From positions 1-5,007 of the forward strand of contig JAJTCR010000195.1 in NCBI GenBank assembly GCA_021325695.1: a DNA stretch of 5,007 bases, in the 5' to 3' direction. The translations under genes and the position numbers were made by a program. This document shows positions 1 to 5,007 of the stretch, in pieces (the first letter of the stretch is position 1; each line of letters begins with the position of its first letter). The notes under the pieces were generated by a model that saw only the letters and a program-made list of their open reading frames with translations, did no database searches and was not told the DNA's origin. This DNA is from Steroidobacteraceae bacterium. Its GTDB lineage: Bacteria; Pseudomonadota; Gammaproteobacteria; Steroidobacterales; Steroidobacteraceae.

Positions 1-224
1 TCGACGCCGGTGGACTCTCGAAGTGCCTCGAGGTTGCGCTTGACGCAACTGTCGCCCGCCTCGCTCGTCAGGCTGACGAAATCGACCGCGACCTTGGTTA
101 CGAGGACGTCGAGACCGACGCTGGACTGGGCAGCACCCGGGCCGAAGACGAACTGGGTCGACAGGAAGTCGGCCGGCTCCTGCTGTATGTCATCACCACC
201 AGTCGGCGGGATTTCGGCGGACAT
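1..224 (-). CDS. Partial protein, possible GAF-domain sensor (N-terminal ~74 residues)
   Basis: An open frame runs leftwards from an ATG at 224-222 and leaves the window without a stop. It reads MSAEIPPTGGDDIQQ, then a stretch with sensible hydrophobic spacing and G/C-rich third positions like the neighbouring genes. A purine-rich GGAGA lies about 12 nt upstream and a closer GGAT about 6 nt upstream; either could serve as a weak ribosome site. Residues ~47-74 (VAVDFVSLTSEAGD, then NLEALRESTGVD) follow the 'F-[IV]-[SN]-L ... ALe.lr...GVD' pattern often seen at the start of GAF domains. That would make it a signalling protein such as a histidine kinase, diguanylate cyclase or regulator. The match is from family memory and is weak. 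It lies downstream of the GT39 gene on the same strand, 139 nt away, so it may have its own promoter. That it is a real gene is more certain than its function. Confidence 0.5.
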   Translation of the reverse strand, partial: MSAEIPPTGGDDIQQEPADFLSTQFVFGPGAAQSSVGLDVLVTKVAVDFVSLTSEAGDSCVKRNLEALRESTGV

Positions 225-279
225 CGCGCTATCCGGTCTCCCTGGTCTCGGCACGCCCGTGGGGCAATGCCTGCGCACG

Positions 280-318
280 CCGGTCCGCAAATGTGATTTG
301 ACATAGTCGGCGGACCGG
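280..318. repeat. 9-bp perfect inverted repeat in the intergenic gap
   Basis: The arms CCGGTCCGC (280-288) and GCGGACCGG (310-318) are exact reverse complements around a 21-nt, comparatively AT-rich loop. The loop includes TTGACA at 298-303 on the plus strand, but no good -10 follows it. The repeat sits between the GT39 stop (364) and the start of the left-edge gene (224). Neither strand shows a T run after the stem, so it is not a canonical intrinsic terminator. It could be an operator for the left-edge gene or a Rho-independent-like stem without a U tract. Apart from this repeat I see nothing else in the 225-363 gap. Confidence 0.4.
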
Positions 319-363
319 ACCGTACGCGCGTCGGATTCTGACAGAAAGGCCTAGGACTGCAAG

Positions 364-2113
364 CTAACGCGCTGAATTTATTGACGCATTCGACGGAATG
401 TACAAGCGGGCTCGACGCAGGTCGCCGCGTTCGATGCACCTCGCCTCCGCGAGTCCGCCGGTCACGAGATGCCACCGCTGACGATTCGCGCGACCGATCT
501 CGCGCGACTCGGTCGCGGCGAAGCACAGCGCGAGCGACTTGCCGTCGACGAGCAGCGCGCGACCTGGCGTCGCCGCGAACCAGGCCGCCGCATCCGCCGC
601 CTCCTGCTCTGTTGACGCTCGGACGCGGCAACTGCAACAGGTATTGCTCCTTGGCTCCGACGAGGCCCAGTTCGTCGATGTCGCGGGATGCCTCGGCCAC
701 GGTGGACATGAACGCACGGCCCGAGCGGACGGCATCGATGCGTGGGTAGACGACGAGGCCGATCGTCACGAGCACCGCGGCGAGTGCGCCCCCGTAGGCA
801 AGCCAGCCGTCGCGCACGCGAAACACGCCGAGCGCGACCAGACTCCCGAGTGCGGCGACGCCGAGCGGCAACGCCGGCGCCAACCCGTACTCCTCGACTG
901 CGCGCGCCGTGGCCTCGGTCGCGAGCAGGAAATACAGCGCACCGACCGTCAGCGCGGCGGCGATGATCGCGGCCAATGCGAATGCGAGCCGACGCGTGGC
1001 GAGCCGGCGCAGCAGCTCCGGCAGCCACGGCGCAGCCGCCATCGCCAGCGCAGGCAACGCCGGCAGCACGTAGACGCCGCGCTTGCCCGCGCTCACCGAG
1101 AAAAACAACAGCACGAGCACGACCCACGCGAGCAGCACCGCCACGAACGTATCCCTCGACGCTGCATCCCGGCCCAGCGCGCGCCGCCACCGCGGCCACA
1201 GCCACGGCACGAGCGCGATCAGCGGCAGCCACAGCAAGGGGATCACGTTGGTGAAGTAATACCAGGCGGGCTCGTGGTGATGCCACGCCCCGGCGTAGCG
1301 CGTCACCGTCTGTTGGAACAGGATCTCGTTGCGATACGCCAGCAGTTCACCGCCGGCCGAGGTGACGAGCATCATCGGCACGAACCAGGTGCCGATGGCG
1401 ACGAGGAAGAAGACCGGGCCGAGCCACCAGCGGTGATCGCGCGCGGTCACCGGGGCCGGCCAGCTGCGTGCGGCCAGCACTGCGTACGGCACCAGTGCCA
1501 GCAGCGGGAGAAAGCCGACGCCCTTCGTGATCACGCCGAATCCCGCGGCGGCCCAGCCGACGTAGAACCAGCCGAGCGACGGGCCCGCAAACAGGTGTCG
1601 CAGCAATCCGTACAGGCTCAACGTCGTGAAGAACAGCAACGTCGCGTCGATCTGGGCCTGGCGCGCCTGCCAGGCGAACTGGAACGTGAGCAGCAGCACG
1701 AACGCGCCCGCGAACGCGACCTCGCGGCCGCGCACGCGGCGCAGCAGGTCGTACACCAGCGCGACGACTGCGACACCCGAGACGAGCGAGGGCAGCAGGA
1801 AACCGAGCCGCGTCGACCCGCTCAGCGCCATCGCCGCCGCCATGATCCAGAAGTAGACCGGCGGCTTGTCGGCATAGAGGTCGCCGCCCACGCGTGGCAC
1901 CAACCAGTCACCGGATCGGAGCATGTCCTGTGCCACCAGCGCGAAACGTGGCTCGTCAGCGGGCCACGGGTCCCGCAGCCCGAACCCGGCCCCCATCAGC
2001 ACCAGCGCGAGTCCCAGGAGCCACAGCAGGTCGATCGCAACGTCACGGCGCGAGGCCGAGCCGGGGCGCAACCAGCGCTCGAGCCGCGACGACGGCGGGT
2101 GGCCGTCGGCCAC
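364..2113 (-). CDS. ArnT-like GT39 (PMT-family) membrane glycosyltransferase, frame broken near its 3' end
   Basis: This is a polytopic inner-membrane glycosyltransferase that moves a sugar from a polyprenyl-phosphate carrier to an envelope acceptor (lipid A in true ArnT) on the periplasmic side. It starts at a GTG (2113) preceded by GAGG at 2128-2125 and 3 nt after the GT2 stop, so the two are translationally coupled. After a first membrane segment (~27-45) comes the DPWPADEPRFA motif with the acidic pair D53/E54 in the first periplasmic loop. YADKPPVYFW follows (81-90, K84), then QAQIDA with D157, a TKG at 197-199, WHHHEPAWYYF (278-288) and further hydrophobic segments to ~460. The frame fails after residue 501 (codon ending at 611). 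Continuing in that frame gives Arg/Gly-rich nonsense to 98. Dropping one base at ~610 enters a frame reading EQEAADAAAWFAATPGRALL ... NRQRWHLVTGG and stopping at 364-366, for ~582 residues, a normal family length. This is either a sequencing/assembly error or a real C-terminal frameshift mutation. The sugar is unknown. Confidence 0.82.
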
Positions 2114-2116
2114 GGA

Positions 2117-2875
2117 TCAGGTTTCCTCGTGGATAGGCGCGCGCGGCGACGCCCGACGCATCAGCCAGCTCACGCCGAACAGGTCGACGATCCCGACCCA
2201 GAGACGGTTGTGCAGGCCGTACTTCGAGGTGCCACGCGTACGCTCCCGGTGGTTGACCGGCAACGAGATCACGCGGCAGCCCTCGCGCTGGAACAACGCC
2301 GGCATGAAGCGGTGCATGTTCCGGAAGCGTGGCATGTGCATGAAGACGTCCCGGTCGAAGACCTTGATGCCGCAGCCGGTGTCGGGCGTGCCGTCCTCGA
2401 GGATCCAGCTGCGCACGCCGTTGGCGACACGCGACGAGGCGCGTCGCAGCCAGGTGTCGCGACGAGTGGTGCGGTTCCCCATCACGAGCTTGAGCGCGGG
2501 CGTGGCGGGGTCGAGCAGCGCGGCCAGCAGCTTGGGAAAATCCGCCGGATCGTTCTGACCGTCGCCGTCGAGCGTGGCAATCCAGCGACCACGCGCATGA
2601 CGCACGCCGGTCGCCACGGCCGCGCTCTGGCCCGAACGCTGCACGTGCCGCAGCAGCCGTATTTCGGGCATGCCCTGCGCGCGCGCGTCGATCACCGCGG
2701 CCGCGGTCTGGTCGGTGCTGCCGTCGTCGACGAAGATCTGCTCGAACGCGTACCTGCCGGACAGCGCCGCGTGGATCTCGCGCGCGAGCGGCAGCACGTT
2801 CTCGTCTTCGTTGCAGACCGGAATCACGACCGACACGTCGGGCGTCGTCGCCGCGGGGTTCGAGTGCGGTGTCAC
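2117..2875 (-). CDS. GT2 glycosyltransferase, DPM1/ArnC-like polyprenyl-phosphate sugar synthase
   Basis: A ~252-residue cytoplasmic GT-A enzyme that would transfer a sugar from a nucleotide donor to undecaprenyl phosphate, supplying the downstream GT39 enzyme. In order: VSVVIPVCNEDENV (14-27, the family's opening strand), FVDDGSTD (48-55, nucleotide-binding DD), SGQSAAVATG (81-90), TLDGDGQNDP (101-110, with the metal-binding D103-x-D105), then GNRTTRRD, DTGCGIKVF and a C-terminal RGTSKYGLHNRLWVGIVDLF. There is no pair of C-terminal transmembrane helices as in ArnC, only a short hydrophobic stretch, so it resembles the compact DPM1 form. I chose GTG 2875-2873, preceded by TGAGG about 11 nt upstream. 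The frame is open to 3103, but that extension would overlap the divergent transporter gene and reads as low-complexity sequence. First gene of a two-gene operon with GT39. A nearby start such as an internal codon cannot be excluded. Confidence 0.85.
   Translation of the reverse strand: MTPHSNPAATTPDVSVVIPVCNEDENVLPLAREIHAALSGRYAFEQIFVDDGSTDQTAAAVIDARAQGMPEIRLLRHVQRSGQSAAVATGVRHARGRWIATLDGDGQNDPADFPKLLAALLDPATPALKLVMGNRTTRRDTWLRRASSRVANGVRSWILEDGTPDTGCGIKVFDRDVFMHMPRFRNMHRFMPALFQREGCRVISLPVNHRERTRGTSKYGLHNRLWVGIVDLFGVSWLMRRASPRAPIHEET
2125..2128 (-). promoter_or_regulatory. Ribosome binding site for the GT39 GTG start
   Basis: Read on the minus strand, GAGG lies within the last codons of the GT2 gene and sits 11 nt before the GTG at 2113. 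It decides this start and supports coupled translation of the two glycosyltransferases, because the GT2 stop (TGA, 2119-2117) falls between it and the GTG. Confidence 0.5.
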
Positions 2876-2937
2876 GGTGAAACGGGCCTCAGGGAACCTC
2901 TGATGCAGGTTCCTTGGTTGTGGTTTCTGCGGCCGCC

Positions 2938-2977
2938 GGTGACGGGGCCGTCCGGTAGTATAAACGTTCCCGTCACC
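2938..2977. repeat. 9-bp inverted repeat flanking the TA-rich core of the divergent promoter
   Basis: GGTGACGGG (2938-2946) and CCCGTCACC (2969-2977) are exact reverse complements separated by 22 nt that hold the only TA-rich bases of the region. One further outer CC/GG match is possible with a one-base bulge. The symmetric placement around the putative -10 elements fits two half-sites of a dimeric regulator, or simply a stem-loop. No family of regulator can be named from the sequence. Confidence 0.4.
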
Positions 2978-2992
2978 CGGGCCGCAGCCCGG
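2977..2992 (+). other. GC hairpin in the leader of the cation-efflux gene
   Basis: CCGGGC (2977-2982) and GCCCGG (2987-2992) form a perfect 6-bp stem with a CGCA tetraloop, ending 22 nt before the GTG start. There is no T run after it. It shares base 2977 with the right arm of the larger inverted repeat, so the two structures could compete in a transcript that began early enough to contain both. Such short stems are common by chance in GC-rich DNA. Confidence 0.25.
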
Positions 2993-3014
2993 CCATCTCC
3001 CGGAATGCGCCGCC

Positions 3015-3905
3015 GTGAAGGACCGACTCGCCCGTTCGCACGAAAGCCAGGTCTCGGAGAGTCGTCGACTCGGATGGGCACTCGCGATCACAGCGACCTT
3101 CATGACCGTCGAGGTCGTGGGTGGCGTGATTTCGGGTTCGCTGGCGCTGCTCGCCGATGCGGGTCACATGCTCACCGACGCGGCGGCGCTCGCCCTCGCG
3201 TGGATCGCGACGCGACTCACGCTGCGACCGGCCGATCCGCGTCGCTCGTACGGCTACCACCGCGCGCAGGTGCTGGCTGCGTTCGTGAATGCACTCGCGC
3301 TGTTCGGCGTCGTCGCCTGGATCGTGGTCGAGGCCGTACAGCGCTTGCGAACTCCGCACCCGATCGAGGGCCTCACGATGCTGGGCGTCGCGATCGCGGG
3401 CCTGTGTGCGAACGTCACCGTGTACCTGACGCTGCGCGAAGGCAGCGAGGACAACCTGAACGTCGCGGCAGCCCGGTTGCACGTGCTCGGCGACCTGCTC
3501 GGCTCGATCGGCGCCGTCGCCGCGGCCGCGATCATCCTGACGACGGGCTGGACCCCGGTCGACCCCCTTCTGTCGGTGCTCGTGGCAGTGCTGATCCTGC
3601 GCAGTGCCTGGAGCCTGCTGCGGAAGTCGACGCGCATCCTCATGGAGAACGCGCCCGACAGCGTCGACCCTGTCGAACTGCGCCGGTCGCTGCTCGCGAC
3701 GCTGCACGGCGTTCACGACGTTCACGACGTACACTGCTGGTCCCTGACCACCGGCCAGACCATGCTCACCCTGCATCTCGCGCTCGAACACGGTGCCGAC
3801 GCCACGGCCGTCCTGCGCGAGGCGAAGCGCGTGCTCGCCGATCGGTTCGAGATCACGCATTCCGCGTTGCAGCTGGAGCACGCCGAGTGCCCGGACGAGG
3901 TGTGA
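3015..3905 (+). CDS. Cation diffusion facilitator (CzcD/ZitB-type Zn2+/H+ antiporter)
   Basis: A 296-residue inner-membrane metal exporter that uses the proton gradient to expel Zn2+ (possibly Co2+, Cd2+). Six membrane helices fit residues ~20-40, 43-66, 86-108, 118-140, 155-176 and 182-202. The metal site has the Zn-type His/Asp pairs: H51-M-L-T-D55 in helix 2 and H156-V-L-G-D160 in helix 5. Other family signatures are SGSLALLADAGHMLTD, SYGYHRAQVLAAFVN (78-92) and NLNVAAARLHVLGDLLGS (147-164). The C-terminal cytoplasmic domain (~205-296) carries GVHDVHDVHCWSLT (232-245), the family's V-H-D-x-H-x-W strand. The loop between helices 4 and 5 is short and not His-rich. The start is GTG with no strong Shine-Dalgarno. 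ATG 3005 is out of frame, and the next in-frame ATG (codon 30) would cut into helix 1. It is first in an operon with the acyltransferase 28 nt downstream, and divergent from the GT2 operon. Length is normal. Confidence 0.93.
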   Translation: MKDRLARSHESQVSESRRLGWALAITATFMTVEVVGGVISGSLALLADAGHMLTDAAALALAWIATRLTLRPADPRRSYGYHRAQVLAAFVNALALFGVVAWIVVEAVQRLRTPHPIEGLTMLGVAIAGLCANVTVYLTLREGSEDNLNVAAARLHVLGDLLGSIGAVAAAAIILTTGWTPVDPLLSVLVAVLILRSAWSLLRKSTRILMENAPDSVDPVELRRSLLATLHGVHDVHDVHCWSLTTGQTMLTLHLALEHGADATAVLREAKRVLADRFEITHSALQLEHAECPDEV

Positions 3906-3924
3906 CGCGCGCTCCGGCGCGGGC

Positions 3925-3928
3925 GAGG
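3925..3928 (+). promoter_or_regulatory. Ribosome binding site for the DUF374 gene
   Basis: GAGG stands 5 nt before the ATG at 3934 and 2 nt before an in-frame GTG at 3931. The spacing favours the ATG. It lies in the 28-nt gap after the transporter stop, which supports a shared transcript. Confidence 0.5.
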
Positions 3929-3933
3929 CAGTG

Positions 3934-4722
3934 ATGAACGAACGAGACGAGCCCGGCACCGACGCAGCCTCGCCGACCGGGCCTGCGCACGAACCCCTGC
4001 GCAACACGCTGTACCGCCGCGTCACCAAGGGCCAGCGTCGCCTGACACCGGCGCGCATGCTCCTGTATCGCGTCGCGGTGGCGGTGGCCTGGGGCATCTT
4101 GCGTCTGCTCTGGACGACGTGCCGCATCACGCACGTGTCCGGGATCGAGGGCGCGCGACTGGCGGTGCGGGAGTCGAAGTCGCTGATTCCCGCGTACTGG
4201 CACCAGCACATGCTGTTCGGGGCGCGCGCGGTGCTCGACCTGCGCGACGAGGGCCTCAAGGCGGGGTTCCTGATCAGTCCGTCGATCGACGGCACCGCAC
4301 CGGCGATGCTCGTCGAGAAGGTGGGCGGAGTCGTCATTCGCGGGTCGTCGACCCACACCGGCGCCCGCGCGCTGCGCGACTATTACGAGACCATCGTCAA
4401 GCAGCAGGTGTCGCCCGCGATCACGCCGGACGGTCCCAAGGGTCCGCGGCACGAGTTCAAGCCGGGCGCGATCATGCTGTCGCAGATCACCGGCAAGCCG
4501 ATCCTGCCGATCGCGGTGGCCGCCTCGCGCGCCTACACGTTCAAGACCTGGGACGCGTTCGAGCTGCCGCTGCCGTTCTGCCGTATCGCGATCGTCTACG
4601 GCGAGCCGGTCAAGGTCGGGCGGGCCACGGACGCTGCCGCGCTGGAGCAGTGGCAGACGAAAATGGCCGCGTCGCTCTCAGCCTTGCGTCTGCAGGCCGA
4701 GCGTGCGCTGCAGCGCACCTGA
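3934..4722 (+). CDS. DUF374 lysophospholipid acyltransferase-like protein
   Basis: A 262-residue protein of the DUF374 family, related to the LPLAT/LpxL-type acyltransferases that move acyl chains onto lipids at the inner membrane. The substrate here is unknown. After a polar N-terminus (1-40) comes one likely membrane helix (~43-60), typical of the family. Then AYWHQHMLF (87-95, with the WH of the putative active-site region), LISPSIDGTAPAMLVEKVG (113-131), VIRGSSTHTGARALRDYY (135-151), AITPDGPKGPRHEFKPGA (162-179), GKPILPIAVAASRAYTFKTW and a final IAIVYGEPV strand. Many members read S-x-x-x-DGE at the second motif; here it is SPSIDGT, keeping Asp-Gly but not the acid. The frame is open upstream to 3793 inside the transporter gene, but ATG 3934 with GAGG 5 nt before it is the better start. 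It is second in the operon with the cation exporter. Its last 45 bases overlap the convergent PPTase gene. Confidence 0.9.
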   Translation: MNERDEPGTDAASPTGPAHEPLRNTLYRRVTKGQRRLTPARMLLYRVAVAVAWGILRLLWTTCRITHVSGIEGARLAVRESKSLIPAYWHQHMLFGARAVLDLRDEGLKAGFLISPSIDGTAPAMLVEKVGGVVIRGSSTHTGARALRDYYETIVKQQVSPAITPDGPKGPRHEFKPGAIMLSQITGKPILPIAVAASRAYTFKTWDAFELPLPFCRIAIVYGEPVKVGRATDAAALEQWQTKMAASLSALRLQAERALQRT

Positions 4723-5007
4723 CACCGCGACGCCGTCGAGAGCGAGGGCCTCGATGTCGAGGTCGAGGTGTTCCGCTGCCGCCACGTGCCCGAGCGCGTG
4801 CGGCGCCGGTCGCACCTCGCGCAGCACGTAGCGCCGTCCGTCCAGGTCCGACACGAGCCCGTCGAGGTCGACGCGGACGTCACCGGCGCGTCTGAGGCCC
4901 GTCGCTGCAGCCTTGAGCGTTGCCTCGGTGGCCGTCCACTGCAACAGCGTCCGCGTCGATCCACCGCCCGCGGACGGTTCGGTCTCGATGTCGAGGCCGA
5001 CATCGAC
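4678..5007 (-). CDS. 4'-phosphopantetheinyl transferase (Sfp-type), C-terminal part; 5' end beyond the window
   Basis: The last 109 codons of a gene entering from the right edge and stopping at TGA 4680-4678. The enzyme family moves the phosphopantetheine arm of CoA onto a serine of acyl or peptidyl carrier proteins. Visible residues start VDVGLDIE, the family's G-x-D-x-E magnesium-binding motif (Asp at 4992-4990, Glu at 4986-4984). Then comes LLQWTATEATLKAAATGLR, matching W-[ST]-x-x-E-A-x-x-K-x-x-G-x-G-L (catalytic-type Glu at 4926-4924 and Lys at 4914-4912, spaced E+4=K as in Sfp). The linker between the two motifs is only ~20 residues, against ~40 in Sfp, so this is a compact form. The remainder has beta-rich Asp/Leu repeats, consistent with the C-terminal strands. 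The N-terminal half is not seen. Its partner carrier protein may lie outside the window. An in-frame TTG at 4944 should not be taken as the start because it would exclude the GLDIE motif. Confidence 0.8.
   Translation of the reverse strand, partial: VDVGLDIETEPSAGGGSTRTLLQWTATEATLKAAATGLRRAGDVRVDLDGLVSDLDGRRYVLREVRPAPHALGHVAAAEHLDLDIEALALDGVAVSGALQRTLGLQTQG
4703..4718. repeat. Perfect 16-bp palindrome inside the convergent gene overlap
   Basis: GTGCGCTGCAGCGCAC is identical to its own reverse complement. It lies within the 45-bp overlap (4678-4722) of the acyltransferase and PPTase genes. Both genes read it in the matching register, so both proteins carry ALQRT there: the end of the acyltransferase and the tail of the PPTase. 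No T run follows on either strand. Confidence 0.55.

Larger units (their letters stand above)
2876..3014. promoter_or_regulatory. Divergent promoter region between the GT2 and cation-efflux genes
   Basis: This 139-nt gap separates the minus-strand GT2 start from the plus-strand transporter start, so it must carry promoters for both operons unless transcription enters from further away. The only TA-rich core is at 2956-2964. On the minus strand 2962-2957 reads TATACT, a 5-of-6 match to the -10 consensus, about 80 nt upstream of the GT2 start. On the plus strand the same bases offer TAGTAT (2956-2961) or TATAAA (2959-2964), about 50-60 nt upstream of the transporter start. No convincing -35 box at 16-18 nt is visible for either, which would suit activator-dependent or overlapping promoters. 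Confidence 0.4.

Noticed and set aside
298..326. Sigma-70 promoter from TTGACA at 298 on the plus strand
   Set aside because: The -10 position at the right spacing is GC-rich (CGTACG) and no plus-strand gene follows.
98..363. C-terminal extension of the GT39 gene to position 98
   Set aside because: The sequence after the frame break is Arg/Gly/Ser-rich, crosses the intergenic gap and overlaps the start of the next gene. The alternative frame ending at 364 gives a family-like C-terminus.
2876..3103. N-terminal extension of the GT2 gene up to 3103
   Set aside because: It would overlap the divergent exporter start and run through the promoter region, and its residues show no family similarity ahead of VSVVIPVCNE.
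3711..3728. Tandem 9-bp repeat GTTCACGAC in the exporter gene
   Set aside because: It encodes VHDVHD within the family's normal C-terminal V-H-D-x-H-x-W strand, so it is explained by conserved protein sequence.
539..3934. Very long plus-strand open frame of over 1100 codons
   Set aside because: It is antisense to the two glycosyltransferase genes and then runs out of frame through the exporter. Its product is rich in Arg, Gln, His and Ala without domain pattern, as expected of stop-poor shadow frames in GC-rich DNA.
2973..4358. Minus-strand 461-codon frame opposite the exporter and acyltransferase
   Set aside because: Shadow of two well-supported plus-strand genes; no domain pattern.
4749..4996. 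Repeated CTCGATGTCGAGG at 4750-4762 and 4984-4996
   Set aside because: Both copies encode Leu-Asp-Ile-Glu on the minus strand in the PPTase; the similarity follows from like residues and biased codons rather than a DNA element.

Overview
This is a high-GC window with strong G/C preference at third codon positions. It carries gene families typical of Gram-negative envelope biology: a GT2/GT39 lipid-linked sugar transfer pair and a DUF374 acyltransferase. The best guess is a high-GC proteobacterium (gamma- or betaproteobacterial). No RNA gene, insertion sequence or CRISPR array was found, and genus cannot be fixed from this sequence.

Layout. The left edge (1-224, minus) holds the first ~74 codons of a protein that leaves the window; its helical pattern weakly resembles the start of a GAF sensor domain. 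After a 139-nt intergenic stretch with a 9-bp inverted repeat come two minus-strand genes transcribed right to left as one operon. The first is a GT2 polyprenyl-phosphate sugar synthase (2117-2875). Three bases later is an ArnT-like GT39 membrane glycosyltransferase (364-2113), whose reading frame breaks near 608-613. In the uninterrupted frame the ORF runs on to position 98 and invades the left-edge gene. Switching frame gives a normal ~582-residue protein ending at 364.

A second 139-nt intergenic stretch (2876-3014) is a divergent promoter region with a 9-bp inverted repeat around a TA-rich core. Rightwards from it runs a two-gene plus-strand operon: a cation diffusion facilitator of the Zn-exporting type (3015-3905), then a DUF374 lysophospholipid-acyltransferase-like protein (3934-4722). 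Converging on it from the right edge is the C-terminal part of a Sfp-type 4'-phosphopantetheinyl transferase (4678-5007, minus). Its stop lies inside the acyltransferase gene, giving a 45-bp tail-to-tail overlap that contains a perfect 16-bp palindrome.

How the genes fit together. The GT2 enzyme would charge undecaprenyl phosphate with a sugar on the cytoplasmic face, and the GT39 enzyme would use that donor on the periplasmic face to modify lipid A or another envelope glycan. The acyltransferase also suits envelope lipid work. The metal exporter and the PPTase are not obviously part of that pathway. The window looks like ordinary chromosomal accessory/envelope content. The most interesting items are the glycosyltransferase frame break and the palindrome shared by two overlapping convergent genes. 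I see no clear new system.
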